This document shows, one piece after another, positions 31,839 to 43,676 of a stretch of 64,000 nucleotides of DNA. The position numbers and the translations under genes are program-made. Numbering within the stretch: the stretch's first letter is position 1; every line of letters starts with the position of its first letter. The stretch covers positions 22,468,309 to 22,532,308 of the forward strand of contig CM057228.1 in NCBI GenBank assembly GCA_029891385.1. Direction: 5' to 3'. The notes beneath the pieces were generated by a model. That model saw only the letters and a program-made list of their open reading frames with translations, was not told where the DNA came from and searched no databases. This DNA comes from Erythroxylum novogranatense (lineage: Eukaryota > Streptophyta > Magnoliopsida > Malpighiales > Erythroxylaceae).

Positions 31839-34473
31839 TGTAACACCCCCTTACCGCAGGGTACGCCCCGGGACGCCCGTGGGTCGTTCCAACGCATATC
31901 CCACAATAAGGGTGTACTACGATCAATCAATTTCTAAAATCCACATGGCATCAATACAATAAAATCGCAATATCAAAATCACTAAATTTTAAAACCATAA
32001 TGCTTTTCTCATTTCATAACATCAAACAGAAATATAGACAAGTCTATCAGTTCCCTACAGTCTAAATACAATACTCCAAAAAGGAAACTGATACAAAAGT
32101 CTATACTATGTCATCCTCAAAACCAATCCCAGCTGACCGACCTGTGTGCCATCACTTCTCTTGTCAACGCACTCACACGGCAGGAAAAGTCTATCTCTGG
32201 AGCTAGGAGTCTAATCTATCAGTCCTGAAAAATCGATGCAATTTTGGGTGAGTTTGCGAACTCAATGAGAAACCATCATCGATGGTTCACTCAATTCATG
32301 CATTACGCAAATTCCGCACAGCACATCACAGTAACATTCAAAATATCATATAGCAGTTTACAGAACATAGACAATTCGCAATTCAGTTATCACAATTGTA
32401 TCATGCAATGCATATGTGACTCTTTTCCAGTTTATTTCAGTTTTGTGACCGAGCGCTAAATCAGTGACAGTGTTCAGTGGACGCGTCTAGGGAGTAGGAG
32501 AGCCCTCATGCAGGATGCACTAACTCTCCTCGAGCTCGAGGCTCGATTCAGTGACAGTGTTCGAGCTCAAGGCTCTTTTCAGTATTAGAGGCGACTCTGA
32601 TCACAACGTTCATTATCTGTTCATGCATTTATGCATGAATGCAAATGCTCAATAATTCACAGTCATATGGCTATAAAAGCCCATTTATCACAATTCCTCG
32701 GAATCATGTAGCAGTCACATGCACTTTGTCAAAAGCAGGCATTTCAATCCTAATCATTCACATAATCATACAATTCACAATTGCAATCAATTCACACAGA
32801 GCATTTAACAATCAGAAATTGAGGAACCAACTAGGTTACTCACCCGTAACTTCCGAGCTACTGCCTGAAAGTCCCAGCAATGTCCGTGGAATGACGATCC
32901 AACGGTGCCTCTATAACAGTTAAATAATTTCGCATTACTAGATGCTCAATCAAAACAGTTAAATGATGCATATGTCTCAATGAAAATATGTACGATGCAT
33001 ATTCATGATTTTCCGGTGCCAAAACCCAATTTGCTACCTTATGTCCAAATCTAACTCTTCACTCAATGGATCACTAACAATTTATTTCATTCCTAACATT
33101 CAGTTAAATCCGTCACGTCAAACAACCTATAGTAATTCCCAAGAAAACCTATTCATTGGATCCAATTCATCCATTGAAGACCCTAATTTATACTCCAATT
33201 ATCATAGTACAATTCTTAGGTTACAAAAGGAACTATATCTGACTTCTTTTTCTCTATGATTGAGACCATACTAAATTAAATTCTAACTTTCATTCATTTC
33301 CTCAATTGTATACCTCTTTCTCTAGATCATAACGAATTAAGAATCACCTCAATTGGAGGTCTACACCATAAGTTATGCCCCAAAAACCAAACTAAATCAA
33401 ATCAGAAAATTATCCCTCGCCGCAACCTCAAACCTCTCGCCGCGGCGTCCAACTATGCTCGTCGCAACGTACCAATTCCCGCTCGTCGCGACGTCTACGT
33501 TTGTCACGGCGTACGCTCGTCGCGACGTCTAATTATTCTCTCGTCGTGACGTGCGGTCTTCTTCTCCGATTCTCTTTTCTTTTCTCTCTCTAAAACCAGT
33601 ATTAACTCACTCTAAACTACCCTATCTTTCACATTAAACACCATAAATGCATCAAACAACAATAATAACAACATTAAAACTATTAAACTTACCAATCAAG
33701 CTTCAAATCCTTAAACCTTCGAAAATCCTTCTCCAACACCTAACACCCACGGTGAACCCTTAACACTCACCAATCTTCATTCTCTCAAGGATCAAGCTAG
33801 GCTCGCACAAGGGAAAAAAGCAACAAGCAACGATCGAGAAGGGAGGAACGAAAATCACCAAAAAAAGGAAGAAAAAAAATGCCCTAGGTTAAAGAAAGAG
33901 GATAAAAGCCAACATTTAAAACCTAAGGCTTATAAAGGGTTGATTTTTTGACCTATAGCCCAAAGTCCTCAAAATCCTTTTTAATTTTAGTCTCTAAATT
34001 TCAATGGCTCAGTATTATCATTCCTAAAATCGCAAATATAATTTTCCATGCCATTTGCCCATCAATTTCAGAACCGGAAACTAATTCATCAGTCTCTAAG
34101 TCATTTTTCCGATCTGGACCCATAACTCTAAAAATTCCAGAAAAATTCCTATAAATCCTAAAAAATATATAACACAGGATCCTATACTCTAATTTCAATT
34201 TTCACTCCAATTAAACTATACAAACCTAATTATTCTAACATTCCTAATAAATCACAGTCAAACATAATTACCTCGAAAATTTCCAAACCAATTCATGTTC
34301 ACAATTAAGTACCGGAAAATACCATGAATGCATGTACCTATAAATGCATGTGCAAGTAACTCATTCCTCTATAATTAGAGGTCAATGAATGCCCAATCAG
34401 TAGAATGCAGTATGAAATCCAAACCCGTCCCAAATTACCAATATGCCCATCACATCGGTAACGGGATGTTATA
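31839..34473 (-). mobile_element. Solo LTR A2 (gypsy-type, 2635 bp), TSD GTTGT, nested in B
   Basis: On the minus strand it begins TATAACATCCCGTTACCG and ends CGGTAAGGGGGTGTTACA. The first G of the canonical TG has become A. GTTGT flanks it at 31834-31838 and 34474-34478, and the B sequence continues across. It is the same family as A1 in inverse orientation. CpG block 33416-33565, conserved motif 33341-33381 and CTCGAGCTCGAG-type palindromes near 32530-32580. No coding region. Confidence 0.88.
33416..33565 (-). repeat. CpG-rich block in A2
   Basis: On the plus strand it reads CTCGTCGCGACGTC, CTCGTCGCGACGTC again and decayed forms (CTCGTCGCAACG, TCTCGTCGTGACGTG). It is the equivalent of 25165-25380 in A1 but shorter, and lies at the same place relative to the conserved motif. 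Confidence 0.75.
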
Positions 34474-35855
34474 GTTGTGTTATAGTTTTTGGATGTGTTG
34501 TAAATGAATTTGATGTTGTTGTAGTACTAGAATTGGACACATACATGAGCTGGGAGAGAAACAAATTCGATAAGAGTGATAATATAGTGCTGATGTTGTA
34601 ACACTGATTGCATGCAGCTTAAAAGAGAAACTTTGTAAAGTGGAAAGGTTTCAGATGTTTTGGGAGGTGTTTAGAATGGGTTAAATGAGGTGAAGGCTTA
34701 GAGGAAGATGAGAATGTAATATACGTAGTAGTAAGAGAAATTGAATAGGTAGTTTCGGATTTTTAATGTGTTTATGGAATTTAGAATTTTAGTTTATTTG
34801 AAGTTGTAGAGTTGAAATGGAAGTAGAAAAAAAAATTGGTTTAAATGTGTTATATCTTCTTTGAATATGTTAGAACTGAGAAATTTGGGAAAAGAAAGAT
34901 AGGAAGAAAATGACCAGTGAAGATCGCCGCGGCCAACTCTTTAGCTCGCCGCAGTGTAGTTTCCTGATAGGTTGCATATACTTTGGTATTTTAGGCATAA
35001 CTTTCTCTGTAGTTATCCGAATGGAGTGATTTTTGATTTGGAGTAAAATAGAGACATAAGGCTACAAATTATATAGAGAGATTAAAATCTAATTTTGTAT
35101 CTAAAAATTTCATAATCTGGGGAAGTTGAGATAAGAATTCTGTTGAAGCTCAAGAACAACCTGAAATCTTTTGAGTATAACTTTTAGTATACTAAACCAA
35201 ATTGGACGATCTTGATATCATTGGAAACCTAAGACAAAGAGGGACAACTTTATAGAAGGAAGTATTACCTAATTACCTCAACTACATGATGAGTATAATA
35301 GAGCAAGGTGGACCCAAAAGTTGAGTGTAAAATAAATATGGATTGAGGAATTGAGTTTGGTTTCATATGATTGATAATGTGATAAGATTAAGGATAAGAA
35401 ACCTGGATTTTTGTCATGAATATGCATCATACATATTCAGTATACATGAGTGTGCATAATTGAATTCATAATTGTGCTAAATAGTAATATATGTTTGTAT
35501 TGAATGTTTTAGAGGAACCCTTAGAGCGACCGATTCCAGATATTGTTGGGACGTCGAGGCAATAGGCAATAAGGGAGCTTTTGTAAGTAATCTTAGACGG
35601 TATTTTGTGTAAGTAATTTAGATGATAAATTTTGTGAGTAACCTAAAATTTATATTGATGAATGTATACAGAATTGTGTACTGATTCCGGGCATGAAGAT
35701 CTGAGGTACTGATTGATGAATGAGATATTGAAGTGTTTTTTCATGTGAATATGATTGACTACTTGCTTTGCATATGTAATGCCTGAAATGACCTTGTTTT
35801 GTCTGTTAAGTCCTAATTGTGGATAAATAGGCATGCCTAGAAGGGTCTGCAGCTG

Positions 35856-35990
35856 CTCCTGTTATTGACACCTCGGTGTCTCCTGTATTGACACTTCGAT
35901 TTCTCCTGTACTGACACTTCAATGTATCCTGATATTGAGACCTATGTCTCTCCTGCTAATACCAATCATGGTATCTCCTGTATAAGTCCC
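35856..35990 (+). repeat. 24-bp tandem repeat, six units, in solo LTR B
   Basis: CTCCTG or ATCCTG recurs at 35856, 35880, 35903, 35926, 35950 and 35975, each followed by a GACAC-type phrase that can form a small hairpin (ACACCTCGGTGT in the first unit). Units vary in the middle but keep spacing of 23-25 bp. Confidence 0.8.
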
Positions 35991-36670
35991 GTTACCCACT
36001 TCTGTAAATGGATTTTTTTTCAGTTATATGAGTTTGTATTCTGATTTCTGTTTGACTCTGACATAAACAAGAAATTGTGTTCTGATTATGAAGGGTTTAT
36101 ACCCTCTCTTGAGATTCAGTTCTATTTTTTGTTCAATCTGTTTGAGATCCAATATAATATGTTGAATTGTTCGTTTCGATAAATTGTTAATGCATGCTTC
36201 TGACATATCATGATTGTGTAGATTTAGTTGTCAATTTAAGCATAGATTAGTTATTACTCCCTAAGCTATATGCTTAGCACGGTGGATTTGCCCCGTGTAG
36301 GTTTAGAGAGCAGGTCATAAGGATTGGGACGCATTAACCGCAGTGGCCAATGGAATCTGAGTCTTGTTTTGTTAAAATTGTATTTTTGGAGTTTGTTTTT
36401 GGCTTATCTTTGATGTATATGACTTTGGATTTATTTGAAGGTTTGTAATAACTTTAATTCAGGTTGGTTCTGGTTTGGAACAAGTTGTATTTAAGCTCAG
36501 TGTTTTATGATATATGTTTTCTCCGAATTGCTTCTGTTTTAGAGCTATTGAGATTGTGTGATGAATGTTTCGTATGTTTTGATTTTGTTTCAGTTTTGTA
36601 TGTATGTATGTTATGATGTCTGTGTGGCATCCCCATATCCTCCTAGGGGGTATTAGGGCGTCACACCCAC

Positions 36671-38435
36671 CTCTTACGAGCAACAATGAATTTTGTGGGA
36701 AATAATCTTTACTCAATGCATAGAAGATGTTTGACATATTTTTGAATAGTAATAAACTAGCTACCTACAAAACACCTATATTTTGAATGTTCATTAAAGA
36801 TTTATATAGTAACGAAATCGTTAAAACTATAATTGAAATACTCACTTTTGCATTAATAAAATGATAAAAATATTAACTAATATTAGGCTTAGCATTTGAT
36901 ATTTGTAATTTCATTTTATTTTTACAATTGGGGCAATCATTATCGGGAGTTTGAAATAGAAATATGGATCACGATATAAATAAAAGTACAATCAATATAC
37001 CTTATATAGTAACAATAGAAAAACTAATATTATTTTACTATTGAGCAATGCGATTTCTCTCGACAAAATTGAGAATTTATCCTTTCAACTTATGATGAAT
37101 TGTCAAAATAGCAATAAATAGTACTCCTAAATTCGTTGTTAATACTTTAACACTTTTTCCACGTGAACTACAAATTAGGAGCATGGTCAATAAAAACTAT
37201 ATATAATTTATTTCCACCAATATTTATTTTAATTGTGTTACAATATCATCGTAAGAATATATTAGTCAATAGAAGTTGAGAGTCCTAAATGAAAAAATAG
37301 TTAAACCCTTGTTGGCTTTGGATAACCTAGTATATTATAAGACATATGAATCATTATGCAATAATCACATTACTCGGATCCAAAATACTATCATGTCAAT
37401 AACCTTTATAAAAACAAATTGAATCAAAATTTATGATTTCGATAGCCAATAAAAAATGCAAAACCTACTATCTAGATCTCATAAAGTCCCATTATAACTC
37501 ATTAATCACATTATCCAAAACTTATAGAGTCCTAAAACCCAGCCTTGAGTATTCTCTTCTTTTCTAACTTATATGTAATCCACTTTTATATCCAACCAAT
37601 TATAATAAGTAATTTAATATATAAATTGTAGTTGATAAATTATGTATCATTAACTTATTGTTGGTTTAATTTTTTAAGCATAAAATGTAATATCGCTTCA
37701 CATTAAGCTTTTTTCTCTGGTTAGAAAAGCTTGGTGGATCAATCTGTAGATAAGTCTAATTATCTTCTCATTAGTAAACTAAGAAAAAAAACACATTAAA
37801 AAACTTAGCAATGTTCATAGTGTGCAGAAGTAATGAAAGTCATAAATGGGACTCCCATTGTCCTGTTTATAAAATAGGAGATAACATAACAAATTAATAC
37901 AAAAAACCTTCATCAATCTAGTGTTATTAGAAGGTAAACAATGTTTTGGCAGTTTAGAAGGGCAAGTGGATGAAAGAAAAGTAAATTTCTTAGAATTAGC
38001 AATAAACGAGATCAAAAGAATTCATTAAAATTTTGATAAGCATTTTTTCACCTATAACAGAGATATGAATAAATAATTTGTTGCTGTGAACATTCTAATC
38101 TTGATTATAGGAAGAATCCCACTTTGTATAGGCATTGAATTCAATAATCAAGCACAGTCAATATATGAAAAATTTACACTTTCTAACATGTGTCTTAATT
38201 TTGCAATGTTATCTTAATTGTACTTCTATCGATAGTCTCATTGTATTTGTCATAAATGGTTCCAAAAAAATCCAAGAAGCAATTAATCAATTGTTTTAAC
38301 TAACAATATGTTTAAAAATCTTGTAACTAACTTGATAAGTAATGGAATTGATAAGATGAATCCATGGGTTGGAGATTGTCACTCGATTTAGCTACTATGC
38401 CTGCAACTTTAATGTTTATTGGTGGTGCTTTTCTT
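36671..38435. other. MULE 3' interior, AT-rich, no gene seen
   Basis: Between solo LTR B and the MITE. Non-coding in all frames beyond 70 codons, no element ends recognised. Probably the 3' part of the MULE. Confidence 0.5.
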
Positions 38436-38443
38436 CCTTAGAT

Positions 38444-38714
38444 TAGGGATGACAATTTTTGGCCTATGAGCCTAAATTTAGTTATTTTTAATGAGCCCAT
38501 AGGCTAGGCTCGATCCCAGACTAACTTGAGACTCAATTATTCTAAGCAAAGCAACATCGTTTTATTTAAAAGAGTTGAACGTTAGGTAAACCTAGGCTTG
38601 GGTAGCCCAAGACTTGATCTAATTAAAAAATAAATTGTTCTATATTTTTAATTAAAAGTTATTTTGAAAAACTTGGTGAGGGCTGACCCTTAGGCCAACC
38701 TATTGCCATCCTTG
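38444..38714. mobile_element. hAT-type MITE, 271 bp, TSD CCTTAGAT
   Basis: TAGGGATGACAAT at the left end and ATTGCCATCCTTG at the right form an imperfect terminal inverted repeat (10 of 13 bases). The 8-bp sequence CCTTAGAT flanks it on both sides (38436-38443 and 38715-38722). An 8-bp duplication and TIRs of the TAGGG-TGGCAA kind are hallmarks of hAT elements. Too short to encode a transposase. It is inserted in the MULE. Confidence 0.85.
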
Positions 38715-38904
38715 CCTTAGATGCCTAACAACCTTATAGAATAAGGAAGACTAGAAGAAGGTAGATAAGTGCTAAAAAAAGTAAGAGGTACATAAAATGT
38801 TAACATGAGATAGAAAAAGGAGAAACTTAAGCAGATGTCGGAGAAATAAATACGAGAAAGCTTAGGCAGATGCACTGGAGATAAAGAAAAAAAAGTTAGG
38901 TAGG

Positions 38905-39145
38905 AAAAGTAACATAATAGAATTTATTTAAAATAATTACTTTAATAAATAATTTGTTTGTGTGGAATTTATATCCAACCTATTATCTAAATGAAATATA
39001 TATTAGCTAATGTGGCTTGTCGGTCATCATTATTAAAAGAAAGTCTAATGACAAGTTATTTTTATGAAAAATTAAAAGTTTGAATATTTTTATTGTCATT
39101 TTAAAGTTCATAACATAATTACAAAATTCAATAAATTTTGAAATT
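38905..39145 (-). repeat. MULE right terminal inverted repeat
   Basis: Inverse of 13587-13850. On the plus strand GTGGAATTTATATCC, ATGTGGCTTGT, AAAGTCTAATG and ATAATTACAAAATTCAATAA are the reverse complements of stretches in the left TIR, in the right order. The sequence 38723-38904 just inside it is AT-rich with no gene. Confidence 0.75.
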
Positions 39146-39599
39146 TTTAGTTATAAACCTTTTTATGATGACCAAATTTTTAATGATATTGGAGAAAATA
39201 AATGACATCAAGTAAGTTCTCTTTACACTAAAGGAATATTTAATGCTTATTCCCCTTAATTCATGCATCATAAAATAATTAAGTTCTAACGTTACTACTC
39301 CCTTCCTGTTCTTCAACATTAAAAAAAAGTATATGATATATAAAGCTATAAACAATAAAAGGAAAAAGAATAACTACTTTTCTTTCCCTTTTTTTTTTCA
39401 AAAGCTCTATCTATGGACAAAGAGTAGATGCAAAGTATTTGTAAAATTAAAGAGAAATTATTTTAGCTTTTACCAATTCCAAAGATCAATTTGTTTTCCC
39501 CTCTTAGGTGCATGAAACAATGCTCCTCCTTAAATATACATATTAAGTAAAATATTCTTAAATAGTGTATCATGAAAATATGCAGACTTTTCTCTACAT

Positions 39600-40130
39600 A
39601 CTAAGTAGATGCATACTATGTCAGCGGGCAGAGGAAAGCCATGAACACTTGCTCTTCCAATGTGAGTTTGCAAATCCTAGCTGAATACAGATTATGCATA
39701 AATGTTATGCGATGAATATACCTCATAATTAGACCTCTCTTATTTCTTGATGTGATCATTTTGTGATGTATGATGACCTTGCCTATTTGAGCTTCTACAT
39801 AGCACTCTCCTTGCTTGTTAAAGCTATCTGGGATAAGAGGAACCTCCATATATTTCATGATATAAGCATTACTCAAGCACAGTTCTAGAATAATCTATAC
39901 TTGCAAATTAGATGATACATCTGCTTACACAAAGTCACTTCTCCCAGATATGCATATTGAACTGGAATGTGGAATATCGAGACCCACTTAAACCTTGTCA
40001 TCATCAACTCTCTTTATATTGTCTTGTAATTTTTTTTTCTTACACTTCTATAATGCTTTCTATAGCTTGTGTAAACATTTGATTTCCTTTAAGGCTTAAT
40101 TATTACATTTTCTTTTTAAAAAAGTAAGTG
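39600..40130 (+). pseudogene. LINE 3' fragment with reverse-transcriptase zinc-finger motif
   Basis: From 39607 the plus strand reads RCILCQRAEESHEHLLFQCE, the zf-RVT pattern C-X2-C...H-X-H-L-X3-C found at the C-terminus of plant LINE reverse transcriptases. Further on (about 39790-39880) LAYLSFYIALSLL then KAIWDKRNLHIF fits the usual W-x-R/K-N-x-x-I-F tail. A T-rich 3' UTR-like stretch follows to AAGGCTTAATTATTAC and a short A run at about 40120. The upstream RT and endonuclease are absent, so it is a 5'-truncated, decayed copy. 39146-39599 shows no gene. Confidence 0.65.
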
Positions 40131-40420
40131 GCTAGTTACTTTTATATATCATCAATTGTTGCATCCTTTTTTTCCCTTAGTTCAAAAATCTTTTGACACT
40201 AACCTCCTTACATGAATCATGTGAAGGATTTTGGCGATTTTTTTTTCGAAATCAATTATTAAAGATATTACTATTGTTCTTCGTTTGATATGAATAAAGG
40301 TAATACTAATTATTTTATTCATTTGATATTACTTAATATTTCTACAAGACAAAGAAATTAATATAAGATACTCATACGAACTTAGGTTCTTATGTACTAG
40401 TGTTTAAATCTTTTCAATCG

Positions 40421-40680
40421 ATATCTTTTAGATTTATTTAACATGCATTGTTTCAAAGAGTATTTTTATGGATATATTATAATTACCATAAAAGTTATTA
40501 ATCATATGAGATTATTAGAAAGCATATGAATTATATGAATGTGACCATCCATATCTTTTAGATTTATTTAACAAGCATTGTTTCATAGAGTAATTTTATG
40601 GATATTTCATACTTACCATAAAATTTATATATTATATAAGATGATTAGAAAGTATATGAATTATGTGAATGTGACCTATA
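40421..40680. repeat. 130-bp tandem duplication
   Basis: ATATCTTTTAGATTTATTTA begins at 40421 and 40551, and GAATGTGACC ends the units at about 40546 and 40676. The two units differ by a few substitutions and short indels. Surrounding 40131-40960 is AT-rich with no recognised gene. Confidence 0.9.
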
Positions 40681-40979
40681 AGAATGTGAGATATATGTAT
40701 TTTTAGGTCTTTATAGATGATGAGGATGATATAATGACCTATTTTGAAATGTGGAGATTAAAATCTCTCCTTGTATAATGAAAATTCCTTAAATATGAAT
40801 TGGCAAATTACATGCTTCTTTGATAAAAATACATCTTATGTTTAATGAATATGTATCATGCATTTAGCTTATAATAAGGCCTATAATGATTATAAGATTT
40901 TATGCTATTTTAGTGATATAGAGGCATATATGAATGAGAAGGTTATTGTATGTTCTTTTGAGATAACCTTGAACAAAAA

Positions 40980-42450
40980 TTTTGCCTACGTTTATCTAAA
41001 TGTTATGCTCTCTAGGTTTAAAATATGACATACATATGAATGTGTGAAAATTTTCTTCTGCATGGGACTTAAGAGAATGATAAATGAACATATGATTTTT
41101 TTTGTATATTTTAAGATGCAATATGTTTATTTGATAAGTTAGATATAGGCTCACTATGTAAATATTTAGGTCTTATAACCATAATCCAGGCATTAGATGG
41201 TGTATTTTTATAAGTGAAACCAAATCCATGCTTATCATTAGAACTCTATTAAGCATAAGTACAATATTCAATTTTAATTATAAAATTGAATTTAAACATG
41301 ATTCTTTAATGAAATTTGTCTCCTTCTTTAATGTCTCATTCTCCTTAATAAACAATCCGCTTTCTTATTGGTAACAATCACAATGTTAGAATTTATTTTT
41401 CATTCTTAATCATACATACATCTAGGATTTCTTTAGCCTCTTTATAATTGAAACATATTTTCTTCCTTTTCGTGCTTATGACCCCTAAACATTCAACTAA
41501 CTCTTCATATGAAAGATCAACATTAAATTCATCTTCGTCATTAAAAGAATTTGAGAAAATGATATCTAATCATTATTATTTATAAAGTGCATACTTACCA
41601 CTATATTTTCCAAATTCCTCACTCTCTAAGCTAGTAATGATATTCTAAGTGAACTTCTTTTTCTTCTTCTTCAATTGTTTGTCCCTTTTCTTCTTTAAAA
41701 ACTTCTTGACTTTCTTTGTGATGAGTTTTATATCATCCTAATCAGTCTCACTTATAAAGGTTTCCTCATCATTAACGTTTTCATTCTGGGATACTTTAAA
41801 TATGACAACTATTCTTATTGATGCCATTCAATCTTTATATAGTTTATTCATCTACATCTCATAGAAGAAGAGTGATCTAACTAGCTTTTCCAATGGTAAG
41901 GTGCTTAAGTATTTAACTTCTTATATAATTGTTATCTTTGCCTCCCATCCTTTAGTAAAGACACAAGTAATTTTCTCATATTAATATAAGTCTTGCCAAA
42001 ACCTTTAAGATAATTACATATTAAAAATTGACTCATTTTTCTTTATATGAAATAGCTCATATTGATGCACCAATAAGTTCACTTTGCTCTCTTTTACTTG
42101 AGTAGTATCCTTATGTTTGATTTAAAGTATGTTTCATATCTCATAGATGATTTCTCATATAAACTCCCTATTGAATTCATTTATTATATTCATTATTTAA
42201 GGTAATAAGTCTCTTATCATTATCACTCCAGTCACCTATACTCTTTAATACCTTAGTTCCACTTTAGCTACAATTATTGTTTTCAATGGGATATAAGATT
42301 TTTTATAATTTCGAAAGATTATCTCCTTTGGCTAAAATAAAGTGTTTTATCTTAATTTTCTAATATATAATTCTCACCTTTAAAGAAATTGGGTATACCT
42401 GTACATTACCTATCTTAGCTGAAGAGTATATCAATATATGTCATATCTTT
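40980..42450 (-). pseudogene. copia-2 gag relic
   Basis: Minus-strand reading across stops gives copia gag landmarks in order: IPNFFKGENYIL and LYFSQ (about 42400-42330), DTTQVKESKVNLLVHQYELF (about 42105-42045), LGKTYINMRK (about 42000-41970), then DEETFISETD, ENETLKKETNFIKE (about 41350-41300) and NDKHGFGFTYKNTPSNA (about 41245-41195). The gag sits directly downstream of a primer site and LTR. No pol was found between it and the MULE, so pol is deleted or beyond recognition. The element is old and non-autonomous. Confidence 0.75.
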
Positions 42451-42490
42451 ACTTAAATTTCTCTTTTACATAAATTTTATGAATGAGACC

Positions 42491-42502
42491 GCTCTAATAC
42501 CA
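42491..42502 (-). promoter_or_regulatory. copia-2 primer-binding site
   Basis: Minus strand TGGTATTAGAGC, one mismatch from the initiator Met-tRNA 3' end complement TGGTATCAGAGC, five bases from the LTR end. Confirms minus orientation. Confidence 0.8.
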
Positions 42503-42507
42503 ATTAT

Positions 42508-43676
42508 TGATTTTAGATGGTACATGAGAAGGAGGTAAATTATCCGTGTGTTTACTTTTCTCCTATTTGTAAATTAATGAATGAATACCTACTATGAATG
42601 ATTATTGTAAATTGATATATGATAATCATAATAATAGTTAAAAAGAATAAAGAAAGAAAAATAAAACCAGGTTTATCGTAGTTCGATAAAATAACCCTTA
42701 ACATATATTTATTCCTCAAGTTTTTTACTTCAATGAAGAGCAACCCTCTATATAATATCTTCTTTACTACAAGTGAAGGGAAATCCTTACTTTGACATAG
42801 GTGAAGAGTATCACCATATAAATCTTGTTCAAGATTAAAAGAAACCCTCACAAAGTGTATCCAAATTTTTTCCCTATTATAACAATTATATAACTATAAA
42901 ACTTATTCTTTACTCATACTAATGAACAAAGGGTCAACGTATGTAATATAATGCACTCTTGAACTCTTAGCCTCTTAAGGCTCTTATAACATCTTTTTAT
43001 TTCCAATCTTCTTTCTACAACTTTTATTGATCTATTTATATGCAAAATAGCATAAAATAGTTGTTAGAAATAAAATTACTTGGTATATAATAACAAGTAA
43101 TAGTAGCATTAGTCAATCATTCTATGATCAATACAGTCATAAACATATGTTACATATTCTTAAAAGAAAATGGTCGACTAACTAATACAATGGTTGACTA
43201 ATCTACCTGGAACCCTAGTTTTATTTGCTTAAATCACCATATCAATTGACTAAACTTCCTAAAACAAGTTTTCAACATTTTCAAGTTATTTCAAATATCA
43301 TAACATATTCTTTTGACAAAATTTTGAACTAAAAATATATTTAAAATTCTAAAATTATTTTAAAGATTAAGATCTTTTAAAATCAAAATAAATATTCTCT
43401 TAATTATGAAAGGATTTATATATTATAACTTATATGTAAAAGATCATAAAATGATTGAGTCTCTAGTTCATTGAAAGATAAAATAAGATTATAAAAATGA
43501 TTACAATGATTTGCTGAATTTTGATATGCTTGATTCATCTTTATTATTAGTTATTTTCTTGAATATATATGGGCTACACTTTGTTCATTTTTCATCATTT
43601 GATGGTTCAACTGATTCAGTTGACTCCTTTACTCATTTTACCATTCTATTGAGCTTCATTTTTCACAAATTAACTT
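42508..43676 (-). mobile_element. copia-2 5' LTR, cut by gypsy-2
   Basis: Plus strand starts TGATTTTAGATGG next to the primer site and is homologous to 10955-13562 without that copy's solo LTR. Homology ends at TTAACTT (43676), where gypsy-2 begins with TGTTGG. The remaining part of this LTR should lie beyond the right edge of the window. Open frames in it are short and not genes. Confidence 0.8.

Larger units (their letters stand above)
31312..36665 (+). mobile_element. Solo LTR B (gypsy-type, 2714 bp net), TSD CTCAC/CCCAC
   Basis: Starts TGTAACGCCCCATATTAGGG and ends GTATTAGGGCGTCACA. The flanks CTCAC (31307-31311) and CCCAC (36666-36670) differ by one base. The two halves, 31312-31838 and 34479-36665, are separated by A2. 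The start resembles A1/A2 (TGTAAC-CCC, later CATATGCATTT and ACATGCATTCATGA), so B is a relative of family A. It carries a small CpG block (34921-34965, GCCGCGGCC), the conserved motif at 34993-35035 and a 24-bp tandem repeat at 35856-35990. No coding region. Confidence 0.85.
13587..39145 (+). mobile_element. Mutator-like element (MULE) with nested insertions
   Basis: Defined by an inverted repeat at its two ends (13587-13850 and 38905-39145) and a decayed MuDR transposase in between at 27565-29690 on the plus strand. Removing copia-1 (15411-27559), solo LTR B with A2 (31312-36665) and the MITE (38444-38714) leaves about 7.8 kb. It lies in the internal region of copia-2, just beyond that element's polypurine tract. 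A 9-bp target duplication expected for MULEs could not be found, perhaps because of age, so the outer limits are approximate to about 15 bp. Confidence 0.7.
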
